Below, piece by piece: positions 26,499 through 36,391 of a stretch of 64,000 nt of DNA. The stretch is from the NCBI GenBank assembly GCA_040384645.1, contig JAZKIX010000115.1, positions 8,736 to 72,735 of the forward strand, in the 5' to 3' direction. The notes beneath the pieces are model-generated. The model did no database searches and was not told the origin of the DNA. It saw only the letters and a program-made list of their open reading frames with translations. This stretch comes from JAZKIX01 sp040384645. GTDB lineage: Bacteria; Pseudomonadota; Gammaproteobacteria; Burkholderiales; Burkholderiaceae_D. Numbering within the stretch: the first letter of the stretch is position 1; every line of letters starts with the position of its first letter. The position numbers and the translations under genes are program-made.

Positions 26499-27011
26499 TT
26501 ACACAGCATATGCCGGGTGGGCAGCGTCGCGATACAGCGCCACAGTGCGCAATAGCTTACCCAGCAGGATGCCATTGAAGACGCCATACAGCCCGCAGAC
26601 GGTGCATACGAACTGCATGTTTTGCGCCAATGCTGGATGCATCGACAAAGTGATCGATACGATGTATTTGGTAAGAAAAATCCCCATCATGATTGCCAGC
26701 GGCGTCCAGCTACCGGGTTGAAATACAGTGCCCGTGGCTGGGCGCGGCGTGATGTCGTCGCTCTTGACCAGTTTCCAGGTAATCCATCCTCCCAGCGCAG
26801 CCGCACTGAACCAGATCACCGGCGCCATCAGGTGCGCGCCAAAGGTGTTGACGATGCCCTGGATCGAGAGCGCCATCATAAGCAAGGGAATGATGAATAA
26901 TTTCTTGAATACGACTTCGCGGTCGATGCTGGCGATGACGCCGCGATAAATTAAAAATGCCAGTAAAGCCCAGACCCAGATTGGCGTGCGTGTAATGATT
27001 TGCTCAAGCAT
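26499..27011 (-). CDS. Integral membrane protein, DUF6622-like
   Basis: This is a 170-aa protein with about five hydrophobic segments (IWVWALLAFLIYRGV, LFIIPLLMMALSIQGIV, PVIWFSAAALGGWITW, LAIMMGIFLTKYIVSITL, CTVCGLYGVFNGILLG). The arrangement and the N-terminal MLEQII..TP.WVWALLAFL match DUF6622-type proteins; the function is unknown. A good RBS (GGAG) precedes the ATG. It converges with rpiA, 16 bp between stops. Confidence 0.75.
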   Translation of the reverse strand: MLEQIITRTPIWVWALLAFLIYRGVIASIDREVVFKKLFIIPLLMMALSIQGIVNTFGAHLMAPVIWFSAAALGGWITWKLVKSDDITPRPATGTVFQPGSWTPLAIMMGIFLTKYIVSITLSMHPALAQNMQFVCTVCGLYGVFNGILLGKLLRTVALYRDAAHPAYAV

Positions 27012-27213
27012 GACGTGCTCCTAAAATGGTTGTCGATGCATTGAGTGTGCCCCTTTGCACTACAGCAAGGCAGCGGATTGCGACGAAATGGGGGATTTGC
27101 GGAGTGAAACTAGCAATCTAAGAACAGGGCGTGCAAGCCGGCTCGGGTGACTCGCGCCGCGCTGGGAATGAGGATTGGCCTCATGCCGGATCAAGAGGGA
27201 TTTGAAGTCACGC

Positions 27214-27246
27214 GTCGACTACCGCTAAAGGCTAGCGGTAGTTGAC
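27214..27246. repeat. 13-bp stem hairpin 3' of the M48 gene
   Basis: GTCGACTACCGCT (27214-27226) pairs with AGCGGTAGTTGAC (27234-27246) with one wobble-type mismatch and a 7-nt loop. It lies 35 bp past the M48 stop in the 269-bp region up to the DUF6622 start. There is no T-run, so it may be an mRNA-end structure or a factor-assisted terminator. I see nothing else there. Confidence 0.5.
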
Positions 27247-27280
27247 GAGCTTGGCGCGCTTGGCGCAATCTGCAAAGTGC

Positions 27281-28798
27281 CTATTTTTGCTCCGGCATGA
27301 CTTTCGCCCACCAAAGTTGCGCGGCTTGTTCGCCTTGCCGCTCCAACAAGTAGGCGTAACCGGCGCTGGCGGCCGGTTCGATCAGGCTGCGGTCGTTTTT
27401 GGCAGCGGCTTCCAGTTGGTCGAGGCCGGCATCGTGGTTCTCGCCCAGCAAAATCCGACCATAAAAATACGCGGCCTTGGGGAAGGGGCCGCCGGTTTGG
27501 CGCAAGAGATGTTCCAGTATCGGTTTGGCCGCCTTGGGCGATTCAAATTCTGCGGTCAGCAATGCCCGCTCTTGCAAATCTTGCAGTTTCAGGCTGGATA
27601 AAGGTAAGGAACATAATTCGTGCAAGCGCGCAATGGAACGCTGGGCGTAGCGATTGCGGGTTTCCCAGGTTTTTCGTTCTTCTTCCCACCACTCGAGGTC
27701 GAATTTTTCCGCCAGTTGCACCACGAGCGGGCCGAGCATGCCTTCGGCGGCGGCGACTTCGACTTGGCTCGGTAATTTATAATTTTTGCCGGTGGCTTCG
27801 ACCCGGTCTCGCATGCTGGGATGGGTATCGTGCAAATCGGATTTTTGCTGCCATGCCACGCGTAGGCGGTCGCTGGTGGCCCATTCGTCATAGCTGTCGT
27901 TGAGCGCGCTGCGCATTTGCGTGTAGGGCAAAAACAGCGGTTGCGCATGCATATCGGCTTGCTTGAACAGGCGCGGCCAGAATTCTTGCCTTATCCAGCT
28001 ACCCAGCAAGGTATCGCGGATCAGGCCGCTGGCATTGGCGCTGGCGCCGACCAGGTCGCTGGCGGTGCGGTCAGCTTCGTACTCATCCTGGCGCGACAGC
28101 ACGAAGGTGTAGGCATTGTAATAAGGCATGAAGCGGTTCAACGCGCTGGCCATGCCGGCATTGATGAAGCTGCTGTCGGCCGCTGCATTGACTTGCTCGT
28201 GCAGGGCACCGAATACTTTGCGCTGGCGATAGACGCGGGCGCTGAGCTGGCCGTGGCCGCCGCACAAATGGCCGTATTCGTGGGCGATGGTGGCCAGCAT
28301 TTCCTTGGGCGGTGCCGCCATCAGGTAGGGCAGGCCCAACACCAAGTAATTGGTATGGTCGCCGAACAGGCCGAATTTGGGTAATTGCGCGATTGCGGCG
28401 TTGTATTCACGGTCGATCAGGACGTGATGGATTTTTGGCCCCTTGAGTTTTTTGCGCATCTGGTCGAGCAACTCGAACAGCTTGGGGGCGTCGGCGCGTT
28501 GGATTTCATGGCCTTTGGGCGGTTCCAGGCGTAGGGAAAACATGCGCAGCACCACGAAAAACAGCGGCAATAACATCACGCTCAGGATTGCCAGCCGGAT
28601 CAGGCCGATGCTGCGATGGTTTTCTTGCGCGACCTGGATGCCGAAATACAGCAGCAATGCCAAGCCCAGCAACACCGCAAATAGCGCCATATAGGCCGCG
28701 CTGCTGATCAGGATGACTTTGCCGCGAAAAGCGGAGGGGCTGCGATACGATTGCGCTTCAAGGCGCTCTACCAAACCTTCGTACACATACGGATCCAA
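27281..28798 (-). CDS. M48-family membrane-anchored zinc metalloprotease
   Basis: This is a 505-aa peptidase of the M48 (HtpX/Oma1-like) family. Two membrane segments lie at about 29-56 and 68-88. The zinc motif HEYGH is at 173-177 in MLATIAHEYGHLCGGHG, with a downstream acidic ligand region (QDEYEADRTASDLVG). The C-terminal about 200 residues look helical and may be TPR-like repeats (PILEHLLRQTGGPFPKAAYFYGRILLG). The likely role is membrane-protein or periplasmic quality control; the side facing the active site is not certain. Confidence 0.85.
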   Translation of the reverse strand: MDPYVYEGLVERLEAQSYRSPSAFRGKVILISSAAYMALFAVLLGLALLLYFGIQVAQENHRSIGLIRLAILSVMLLPLFFVVLRMFSLRLEPPKGHEIQRADAPKLFELLDQMRKKLKGPKIHHVLIDREYNAAIAQLPKFGLFGDHTNYLVLGLPYLMAAPPKEMLATIAHEYGHLCGGHGQLSARVYRQRKVFGALHEQVNAAADSSFINAGMASALNRFMPYYNAYTFVLSRQDEYEADRTASDLVGASANASGLIRDTLLGSWIRQEFWPRLFKQADMHAQPLFLPYTQMRSALNDSYDEWATSDRLRVAWQQKSDLHDTHPSMRDRVEATGKNYKLPSQVEVAAAEGMLGPLVVQLAEKFDLEWWEEERKTWETRNRYAQRSIARLHELCSLPLSSLKLQDLQERALLTAEFESPKAAKPILEHLLRQTGGPFPKAAYFYGRILLGENHDAGLDQLEAAAKNDRSLIEPAASAGYAYLLERQGEQAAQLWWAKVMPEQK

Positions 28799-29068
28799 AT
28801 TTCTCTCCCATTTTTATGGCAAAACCGGCTGGGCGGCACAGCATCGCGCGCGGTATTTATTATGTTTCTTGGCCTGTATTGTTACTTATTTGAATCGAAA
28901 AGGGCAGGCGCTGTTGTGTTTATGATTCTAATACGCAAGGTTTTTGTCGCCCTTTTGGCTTGATTTCACCGCCGCCGCGTTGCCGTGCGACGTCGTCACG
29001 GCGCTAGCCAGAATGGTTGCACGCCTTGTCTAAAATCGTTGATTTCTCATGGAAATACGCAAATAAAA
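28799..29068. other. Intergenic region before repeat G, nothing identified
   Basis: About 270 bp lies between the M48 start and repeat copy G. It contains short open frames without RBS or conservation marks. I see no operator, terminator or RNA. Confidence 0.4.
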
Positions 29069-29141
29069 GGGGGTATATGCCAAAACTATGCCCATCCCGC
29101 ACAGATTAATTGGCTTAAATTTAATACTGACCCCAGTATTT
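29069..29141 (-). repeat. 73-nt intergenic repeat, copy G
   Basis: On the minus strand this copy has a perfect 7-bp first hairpin (AATACTG-GGGT-CAGTATT), then TGTGCGGG, and ends in GGCATATACCCCC. The compensatory change in the first hairpin relative to other copies supports a paired structure. Confidence 0.85.
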
Positions 29142-29189
29142 TTTCACTTAAAAAGGCGCTTCGTGCGGGAAATCGCCTTGCTCCAACGC

Positions 29190-29462
29190 TTATTCGCTCG
29201 GCGGTACATAGCCCGCAGCAGCATCGGCACCGTCGCCAAAAAAATGTTTTTCCATTTGCGTCGCCAGATATTTACGGGCCCGGATATCGGCCAGGTTCAG
29301 GCGGTTTTCATTGACCAGCATGGTCTGGTGCTTGAGCCAGGCCGCCCAGGCTTCTTTCGATACCGATTCGTAAATGCGCTTGCCCAGTTCGCCCGGATAG
29401 GGTGCGAAGTCGAGTCCTTCGGCGTCTTTGTTCAATTTGATGCAATGGATTGTGCGTGCCAT
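29190..29462 (-). CDS. yggX: Fe(2+)-trafficking / oxidative damage protection protein
   Basis: This is a 90-aa YggX-family protein beginning [19 protein letters not shown] with the conserved cysteine C7, followed by the characteristic [10 protein letters not shown] and [19 protein letters not shown] motifs. In other bacteria it protects Fe-S clusters and limits iron-driven damage. It lies 57 bp downstream of argA on the same strand, an arrangement common in Burkholderiales, so co-transcription is likely. Confidence 0.95.
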   Translation of the reverse strand: MARTIHCIKLNKDAEGLDFAPYPGELGKRIYESVSKEAWAAWLKHQTMLVNENRLNLADIRARKYLATQMEKHFFGDGADAAAGYVPPSE

Positions 29463-29519
29463 GGTGTTTCTCCTATTGGGGTGTTTCCGCGAAGGCGGAT
29501 TAATTGACGTAAATTGACG

Positions 29520-30834
29520 TTATAGCTTTTTAATCAGCACTAGCGATTTACGCTGCCAGTTGTACATATGTTGCCGGTCTTCCGGCAAGTCATCGACGCT
29601 CGCCGCTACAAAGCCGCGTTTGATGAACCAGTGCGCGGTGCGGGTGGTGAGGACGAATAATTTTTTCAGGCCGGCAGCGCGGGCGCGGTTTTCCAGGTGT
29701 TTTAAAAGTCGCTCGCCATCGCCCTGGGTTTGCACGTCGGGGTTGACGGTCAGACATGCCATTTCGGCCATTTTTTCTTCGGGGAACGGATACAGCGCGG
29801 CGCAGCCGAAGATCACGCCATCATGCTCGATCACCGAGAAGTTGTCGATTTCGCGCTCGATCAGTTCGCGGCCGCGCTTGACCAAGGTGCCATCGGCTTC
29901 CAGCGGCTCAATTAATTTGATGATGCCNNNNNNNNNNGGTGGCCTGGCGCAGGCTTTCCAGGTTTTCGTGACTGATCATGGTGCCGACGCCATCATGGGT
30001 AAATATTTCCAGCAAGGCCGAGCCATCGGTAGAAAATTCCACGATATGGGCCCGCGGCACGCCGTTATTGCACGCCTTGACCGCATGCTGCAGATAGAAG
30101 GCGACATCGGGCGGCAAGAAGCCGGCTTGCAATACCGCTTCCGCCTGATGCGAGGATAGCTCGCGGATTTCTTCGCCGGCGGCGTCGCGCATCATCGGTG
30201 TTTCACTGATAAAAATGAGCTTGTCGGCATGCAGCGCCGCTGCCGCCGCCACGGCGACATCTTCCATCGTCAGGTTGAAGGCTTCACCGGTGGGCGAAAA
30301 CCCCAGCGGCGAGAGCAGCACCAAGCCATCGGTGCCGAGAATGGAATGGATGGTTTCGGACGCGATCTTGCGGGCGACGCCGGTCAACTCAAAGTCAATC
30401 CCATCGATCACGCCCAGCGGACGGGCGGTGACAAAGTTACCGGAAATGATACGGATCGCTGCATGTGCCATCGGCGTATTCGGCAAGCCCTGGCTGAAAG
30501 CGGCTTCGATATCGAGCCGCAATTCGCCAGCCGCTTCCTTGGCGCATTCCAGCGCGGCGGTATCGGTGATGCGAATGCCATTGTGGAAGCGGCCTTCGAC
30601 ATTACGCAGCGCCAATTGCTCGGCCACCTGTGGGCGCGAGCCGTACACGATCACCACCTTGATGCCGAGCGCGTGCAATAAAGACAAGTCTTGCGCCAGC
30701 ACCGGCATGGCGCCCGCCGTGACCAGTTCGCCGGGGAAGGCGACCACAAAGGTCTTGCCGCGAAAGGCGTGGATATACGGCGCGACCGAGCGCAGCCATT
30801 GGACGAATTGGGTAGGGTTTTCCATCAGCGGCAT
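29520..30834 (-). CDS. argA: N-acetylglutamate synthase, interrupted by an assembly gap
   Basis: ArgA makes N-acetylglutamate from glutamate and acetyl-CoA, the first step of arginine synthesis. The N-terminal amino-acid-kinase-like domain (FVQWLRSVAPYIHAFRGKTFVVAFPG, VVIVYGSRPQVAEQL) and the C-terminal GNAT domain (CLTVNPDVQTQGDGERLLKHLE, FVLTTRTAHWFIKRGF) are both present. They are split by 10 Ns at 29928-29937. Family comparison predicts about 15 missing nt (roughly IEDVG), which keeps one frame. The start at 30834 follows GAGGG. It is divergent from hrpA, with 82 bp between. Confidence 0.93.
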
Positions 30835-30916
30835 TATAATCGCACCCTCAGTAATTGGACCCAAATCGTGCACCCGAATCCGACGGGAACGCCGCGCTGA
30901 AACCTTCATAAAAACA

Positions 30917-33900
30917 ATGTCAGAAACCCGCAGTCAAAAACCGCCCGCAGATGCGTCAAAACCACGGCAATCGCAACGTGGCGCGCAGGCAACGCGTCCG
31001 GCAACACCGCTGTCGGCGCCGTTCCGTAATCCGTTGCCGCCGATTACTTTCCCGGAAGACTTGCCCGTCTCCGGCCGACGCGACGATATCGCCAAAGCTT
31101 TGCAAGCCAATCAAGTCATCATTGTCTGCGGTGAAACCGGTTCCGGCAAAACCACCCAATTGCCGAAAATTTGCCTTGAATTGGGACGCGGCCAGCTTGG
31201 CCTGATTGGTCACACCCAGCCGCGCCGGATTGCCGCGTCATCGACCGCCAAACGGATTGCGCAAGAACTCGGCTCCCCTTTGGGCGAACACGTCGGCTTT
31301 AAAGTGCGTTTCGCCGATACCCTGACCAAGGGCGCCTCGGTCAAGCTGATGACCGACGGTATCTTGCTGGCCGAGACCCAAACCGATCCGTTGCTCAAGC
31401 AATACGACACCATCATCATCGATGAAGCACATGAACGCAGCCTGAACATTGATTTCCTGCTGGGTTACCTCAAGCAATTGCTGCCGCGCCGGCCGGATTT
31501 AAAACTGATCATCACTTCCGCCACCATCGACGCCGACCGCTTTGCGCGCCATTTCGGCAATACTGAAAAACCGGCACCCGTGATCGAAGTATCGGGCCGT
31601 TTGTATGAAGTCGAATTGCGTTATCGCCCGGTCGAGTCGCCACTAGTGGTGCAACCCGGCAAAGCTGCGCCGGTTGAAAATGCGCGCCCCAATGTCGCCG
31701 CTGCCGCACGCGAAAAGCGCGATTTGATGGAAGCCATTGTCGATGCGGTCGATGAACTGTGCCGCGTGGGTTCCGGCGACGTATTGGTATTTTTGCCCGG
31801 CGAGCGTGAAATCCGCGATGCCGCCGAAGCGCTGCGCAAGCACCATCCACCGCATGTTGAAATTTTGCCCTTGTTCGCACGCCTGTCGGCGCAAGAGCAG
31901 GAACGTGTCTTCAAGACGTCCAGCGCGCGCCGTATCGTGCTGGCCACCAACGTGGCAGAAACTTCGCTGACCGTGCCCGGCATCCGTTACGTGGTCGATG
32001 CCGGCCTGGCGCGCGTCAAGCGCTACAGCTATCGCAATAAGGTCGAGCAATTGCAGATCGAGCCGATTGCGCAATCGGCCGCCAACCAGCGCGCCGGTCG
32101 TTGCGGCCGGGTCGCAGCCGGGGTCTGCATCCGCTTGTATGAAGAGCAGGATTACGCACTACGGCCGAAATTTACCGAGCCCGAAATTCTGCGTTCGTCG
32201 CTGGCCGCCGTCATCTTGCGCATGAAGTCGCTGCACCTGACCGATGTTGAAACCTTTCCTTTCATTGAGCCGCCGCCAGGTCGCGCCATTGCCGACGGCT
32301 ATCAATTGCTGCAAGAACTGGGTGCCGTAGACGACAACAACGCGCTCACGCCGCTCGGTCACAAGCTGGCTAAATTGCCGCTCGATCCGCGTGTCGGTCG
32401 CATGATCCTGGCCGCGCTGGACAACGTTTGCCTGAGCGAAATGCTGATCATCGCTTCGGCCCTGTCGGTGCAAGATCCGCGCGACCGGCCCATGGATGTG
32501 GCTGCCGCAGCCGACGCTGCGCACAAGAAATTTTCCGATGAAAAATCGGAATTTTTGAGTTATTTAAAAATCTGGAACTGGTTCGACGAAGCCATCGAAC
32601 ACAAGAAAACCAATCGCCAGTTGCAAGACAATTGCCGCACCAATTTCCTCTCGCAAATGCGCCTGCGCGAGTGGCGCGATGTCCATTCACAATTGCTGAC
32701 CATCGTGCGTGAACAGGGCTGGCGCCTGAATGAAGCGCCGGCCACGTATGAGAATTTGCATATGGCCTTGCTGACCGGCTTGCTGGGCAATGTCGGCTTC
32801 AAGGCGGAAGACGAGCCACATTATCTGGGCGCACGCGGCATCAAATTCCACATCTGGCCCGGTTCCAGTTTGGCAAAGAAAGCAGGGCGCTGGATCATCT
32901 CGGCCGAGTTGGTCGATACCACGCGCCTGTATGCACGTTGCATCGCCCAAATTCAACCGGAATGGCTGGAAAAAGTCGGCGGTCATTTACTGAAAAAATC
33001 CTGGGGCGAACCGCGCTGGGAAAAGCGCCCGGCGCAAGTGTCCGCTTCCGAGCGCGCCACGCTGTACGGCTTGGTGGTGTATAGCCAGCGCCGCATCAAT
33101 TACGGCAATTTCAACCCTGTCGAAGCGCGTGAAATTTTCATCCGCGATGCCTTGGTCGGCGGTGAATTCGATACCCGTGCCCCGTTCTTTGCACACAACC
33201 ACAAGCTGGTGCGCGAGATTGAAAATCTGGAACATAAATCGCGCCGCCTGGATGTCTTGGTCGACGATGAATTGATCGCTGCCTTCTACGACAAGCTGTT
33301 GCCGGCGGATGTCTGCAACGGCATCACATTTGAAAAATGGCACAAGGATGCCACCGCCAAGAATCCGAAATTACTGTTTCTGGTACGCGATGAATTGATG
33401 CGCCATGAAGCCGCTGGCGTCACCACCGACCTTTTCCCCAAGTTGATGGCGGTGACCGGTCTGGAAATGGCGTTGAGCTATCACTTCGAACCCGGCAGCA
33501 CGCGCGACGGCGTGACGCTGGCGGTGCCCTTGTATGCGCTCAACCAGTTATCGCGCGAACGCTGCGAGTGGTTGGTGCCCGGCATGCTGAAGGAAAAAGT
33601 CCATCTGTTATTGAAGTCCTTGCCGCAAAAAATCCGCCGCAATTGTGTGCCCTTGCCCGATTACGCAGCTGGATTTTGCGAACGGGTGCAAACCGCTAAA
33701 ACCTTCGGACGCGGCGAGTTGATCGACGCCATCATCCTCGACGTGCGCGATCAAACCACGGTGGCCGTCAAGCCGAGCGATTTCAAGGTCGAAACCTTGC
33801 CGGCGCATCACTTCATGAATTTCAAGGTGATCGACGAGCATGGCCGGCAGCTGGAAATGGGCCGTAACTTGGCTGCGTTGCAAGGCGAATTTGGCGGTCA

Positions 33901-34927
33901 GGCAAGGGAAAGTTTCCAGAAGCTGGCGGAAAATACCGTCATTACTGCCGCGCAAATCAGCACACCCGTGGTCAGCGCTGCAGCCGCCGGTTTCAGTCCA
34001 AGCCACGCGCAACAAAACAAGCCTGCCGCGCCTGCATCAAGCCAGTCTCCAGCCAAACCAGCGGCCACCGCGACCGAAAACATCACCAGCTGGACCTTTG
34101 GCGAGTTGCCCGAATTGCTGGAAATCCCGCAAGGCAAGTTGACCCTGATCGGCTATCCGGCACTGGTCGATAAAGTCACATCCTGCAATCTGGAAGTGTT
34201 CGACGATCCTGCCGTGGCCGAGCGCACCCACCGCAATGGCTTGCGCCGCCTGTTCGCGTTGCAGCTCAAGGAGCAAATCAAATACATCGAAAAAGGCATC
34301 CCCGGCTTGCAGCAAATGGGCATGCATTACATGCCGCTCGGCTCGCAAGAAGAATTGCGCGACCAGATCATCCAGACCGCGCTTGATCTTGCGTGCCTGC
34401 AAGATCCCTTGCCAAAAAATGCCGACGATTTCAATAAGCGCAAGGACGCCGGCAAAGGCCGGCTCAATCTGCTGACCAATGAAATCGCCCGCTTGCTGGC
34501 GCAAATTCTGGTTGAATTTCATGGCTTGCCCAAAAAACTGCAAGGCATCAAAACTCATGCGCCGGCCGCTGCCGACATGCAAAACCAGTTGAATGGGTTG
34601 GTCGGCAAACGCTTCCTGGTCGAAACCGATTACGCGCAATTGGCGCATTTTCCGCGCTACCTGAAAGCGATGAACGTGCGCCTGGAAAAACTGCGCGCCG
34701 ATCCTGCCCGCGATGCCAAGTTGCTGGCTGAATGGAATCTGGCCGCCGCGCCGTACCTGCGCACGGCGAAAGACCGCCAAGGCGCCAAGCACATCGACCC
34801 GAAAATGACAGAGTTTCGCTGGATGCTGGAAGAATTGCGCGTCTCGTTATACGCGCAAGAGCTGCGCACACCGATGCCGATTTCAGTCAAACGACTGCAA
34901 AAGGTGTGGGAGAGTTTGCAGCGTTGA
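30917..34927 (+). CDS. hrpA: ATP-dependent RNA helicase HrpA
   Basis: This is a 1336-aa DEAH-box helicase. Walker A GETGSGKT lies at 72-79, DEAHERS begins at 169, SAT occurs in ITSATIDADRF, and motif VI is QRAGRCGRV. The C-terminal half carries the winged-helix, OB and DUF3418 regions of bacterial HrpA. In E. coli HrpA resolves collided ribosomes and processes some mRNAs. The ATG at 30917 (MSETRSQKPP) is the true start; an open frame continues upstream only as a shadow of argA. A proline/alanine-rich linker (about residues 1020-1050) precedes the last domain. Confidence 0.96.
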   Translation: MSETRSQKPPADASKPRQSQRGAQATRPATPLSAPFRNPLPPITFPEDLPVSGRRDDIAKALQANQVIIVCGETGSGKTTQLPKICLELGRGQLGLIGHTQPRRIAASSTAKRIAQELGSPLGEHVGFKVRFADTLTKGASVKLMTDGILLAETQTDPLLKQYDTIIIDEAHERSLNIDFLLGYLKQLLPRRPDLKLIITSATIDADRFARHFGNTEKPAPVIEVSGRLYEVELRYRPVESPLVVQPGKAAPVENARPNVAAAAREKRDLMEAIVDAVDELCRVGSGDVLVFLPGEREIRDAAEALRKHHPPHVEILPLFARLSAQEQERVFKTSSARRIVLATNVAETSLTVPGIRYVVDAGLARVKRYSYRNKVEQLQIEPIAQSAANQRAGRCGRVAAGVCIRLYEEQDYALRPKFTEPEILRSSLAAVILRMKSLHLTDVETFPFIEPPPGRAIADGYQLLQELGAVDDNNALTPLGHKLAKLPLDPRVGRMILAALDNVCLSEMLIIASALSVQDPRDRPMDVAAAADAAHKKFSDEKSEFLSYLKIWNWFDEAIEHKKTNRQLQDNCRTNFLSQMRLREWRDVHSQLLTIVREQGWRLNEAPATYENLHMALLTGLLGNVGFKAEDEPHYLGARGIKFHIWPGSSLAKKAGRWIISAELVDTTRLYARCIAQIQPEWLEKVGGHLLKKSWGEPRWEKRPAQVSASERATLYGLVVYSQRRINYGNFNPVEAREIFIRDALVGGEFDTRAPFFAHNHKLVREIENLEHKSRRLDVLVDDELIAAFYDKLLPADVCNGITFEKWHKDATAKNPKLLFLVRDELMRHEAAGVTTDLFPKLMAVTGLEMALSYHFEPGSTRDGVTLAVPLYALNQLSRERCEWLVPGMLKEKVHLLLKSLPQKIRRNCVPLPDYAAGFCERVQTAKTFGRGELIDAIILDVRDQTTVAVKPSDFKVETLPAHHFMNFKVIDEHGRQLEMGRNLAALQGEFGGQARESFQKLAENTVITAAQISTPVVSAAAAGFSPSHAQQNKPAAPASSQSPAKPAATATENITSWTFGELPELLEIPQGKLTLIGYPALVDKVTSCNLEVFDDPAVAERTHRNGLRRLFALQLKEQIKYIEKGIPGLQQMGMHYMPLGSQEELRDQIIQTALDLACLQDPLPKNADDFNKRKDAGKGRLNLLTNEIARLLAQILVEFHGLPKKLQGIKTHAPAAADMQNQLNGLVGKRFLVETDYAQLAHFPRYLKAMNVRLEKLRADPARDAKLLAEWNLAAAPYLRTAKDRQGAKHIDPKMTEFRWMLEELRVSLYAQELRTPMPISVKRLQKVWESLQR

Positions 34928-35010
34928 GTTTTATCGTTTTGAAAGCTTGCTCGCGTAAAATCTGGAGCAACTTAACCTGCAACGTTATGGGCGATTTTTA
35001 AAAAGTCTAA

Positions 35011-35135
35011 TTTGTCCACGAAAAACACGAAAAACACGAAAAATCACAAATACCAAGTCAAATTAGCGGCGATTTTTTTGACCAACGAATCATTTTCGCA
35101 GTTCTTTCGTGCTTTTCGTGTTTTGCGTGGACAAA
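35011..35135. repeat. 31-bp inverted repeat (CACGAAAAA type)
   Basis: The arm at 35011-35041 (TTTGTCCACGAAAAACACG and on) and the arm at 35105-35135 match as reverse complements at 29 of 31 positions, with a 63-nt loop. The left arm is itself built of ACGAAAAAC tandem units. It lies in the 267-bp gap between hrpA and dcd. Read through, it encodes the STQNTKSTKE-like peptide often seen as spurious ORF tails. It could be a MITE-like element or a bidirectional terminator. Confidence 0.8.
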
Positions 35136-35194
35136 AAATTATTCTTCCTATCTGTTTGCGCAACCTCTTTTAATTTCATCGAAAGCACCAAATC

Positions 35195-35761
35195 ATGAGC
35201 ATCAAATGCGATAAATGGATCCGCCGCATGGCCCAAACCACCGGCATGATCGAACCCTTCGAACCCGGCCAGGTGCGTGAAGCCAACGGCCAGAAAATCG
35301 TCTCTTACGGCACTTCGTCTTACGGCTACGATATCCGCTGCGCCAACGAATTCAAGATTTTCACCAATATCAACAGCACCATCGTCGATCCCAAAAACTT
35401 CGACGAAAACTCCTTCGTCGACATTAAGAGCGACGTCTGCATCATCCCGCCCAACTCCTTCGCACTGGCACGCACCATCGAATATTTCCGCATCCCGCGC
35501 AGCGTCCTCACCATCTGCCTCGGTAAATCGACCTACGCTCGCTGCGGCATCATCGTCAACGTCACGCCGTTCGAGCCGGAATGGGAAGGTTATGTGACGC
35601 TGGAATTTTCCAACACCACACCGCTTCCCGCCAAAATCTACGCGGGGGAGGGCTGCGCCCAGGTGCTGTTTTTTGAAAGCGATGAAGTGTGCGAAACCTC
35701 GTACAAGGATCGCGGCGGGAAATACCAGGGGCAAGTGGGTGTGACGTTGCCGAAGACTTGA
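35195..35761 (+). CDS. dcd: dCTP deaminase
   Basis: Dcd deaminates dCTP to dUTP for thymidylate synthesis. The 188-aa length is typical, with [13 protein letters not shown], the nucleotide-binding [29 protein letters not shown] and the C-terminal [11 protein letters not shown](V)GVTLP. The catalytic glutamate lies in the EPEWEG/VTLEFSN region. It starts with an ATG downstream of the inverted repeat at 35011-35135. The next gene is 74 bp away and unrelated. Confidence 0.96.
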   Translation: MSIKCDKWIRRMAQTTGMIEPFEPGQVREANGQKIVSYGTSSYGYDIRCANEFKIFTNINSTIVDPKNFDENSFVDIKSDVCIIPPNSFALARTIEYFRIPRSVLTICLGKSTYARCGIIVNVTPFEPEWEGYVTLEFSNTTPLPAKIYAGEGCAQVLFFESDEVCETSYKDRGGKYQGQVGVTLPKT

Positions 35762-35835
35762 ACGGATTTTTACTTCGCTGACAGGCACGATATCTGATCT
35801 TGAAGTAATCGAAATTTCAAAAAAGGCGAACCTCC

Positions 35836-36372
35836 ATGCATCCATCCCAATGGCTCAAATTGATCGGCATTATCGTATTGTCGTTTATCGCTGGTTGGTT
35901 TTCCCATCAGATGCTTTTGCCGATCCTGCCGCCTGACGGGGATGTGCCGGCATCTATCGTGTCCGCACCACAGCGAGAAGTGAGTCAGGTGATCTATTCG
36001 GCTACGGCCAATACTGCCGAAGATCCGATGCGTATCTATAAGGTCACCGTGGTACAGGACACTGCGCCGTCACTGGTATTGGACGTGGCGTACCGTTATG
36101 CCGGTGACCCGCCGGCAGAGGAAGTGAAGATGTATGCCAATGTTAGCAATGGGCCGGCTTATCTGGGCGAGTTCCAAGTCAAAAAAGGCAGCAATACGGC
36201 GCGCATGTATATCAGGATTGTCGAGAGCGACATGAAGAAGCAAGAGTTGACGATGTTCGAAACCGACGCAATCACTTTCCGGTTTGAGCATTATCCGCCG
36301 GGGAAATATAACGGCGTTTTGCACAAGACGATTGTGCCTTTCAAGAAAAACTGGTCTTTGTCACCACCATGA
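35836..36372 (+). CDS. Hypothetical single-pass membrane protein (paralogue 1)
   Basis: This 178-aa protein has an N-terminal transmembrane anchor (LKLIGIIVLSFIAGWFS) and a beta-rich exported domain with the segment LVLDVAYRYAGDPPAEEVKMYANVSNG. No family is recognised. The next gene encodes a protein with the same layout and a similar segment (LEISYRYQGQASETVTITACGTVSFKG), so the two look like a tandem duplication. They are 19 bp apart and probably co-transcribed. The function cannot be stated. Confidence 0.65.
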   Translation: MHPSQWLKLIGIIVLSFIAGWFSHQMLLPILPPDGDVPASIVSAPQREVSQVIYSATANTAEDPMRIYKVTVVQDTAPSLVLDVAYRYAGDPPAEEVKMYANVSNGPAYLGEFQVKKGSNTARMYIRIVESDMKKQELTMFETDAITFRFEHYPPGKYNGVLHKTIVPFKKNWSLSPP

Positions 36373-36391
36373 TGTGAAGGAGTGCAGGTCA

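Noticed and set aside
30215..30916. Open frame extending hrpA 234 codons upstream
   Set aside because: It is a shadow of argA on the other strand. The protein family begins at the ATG at 30917, and the added residues look like reversed argA coding sequence.
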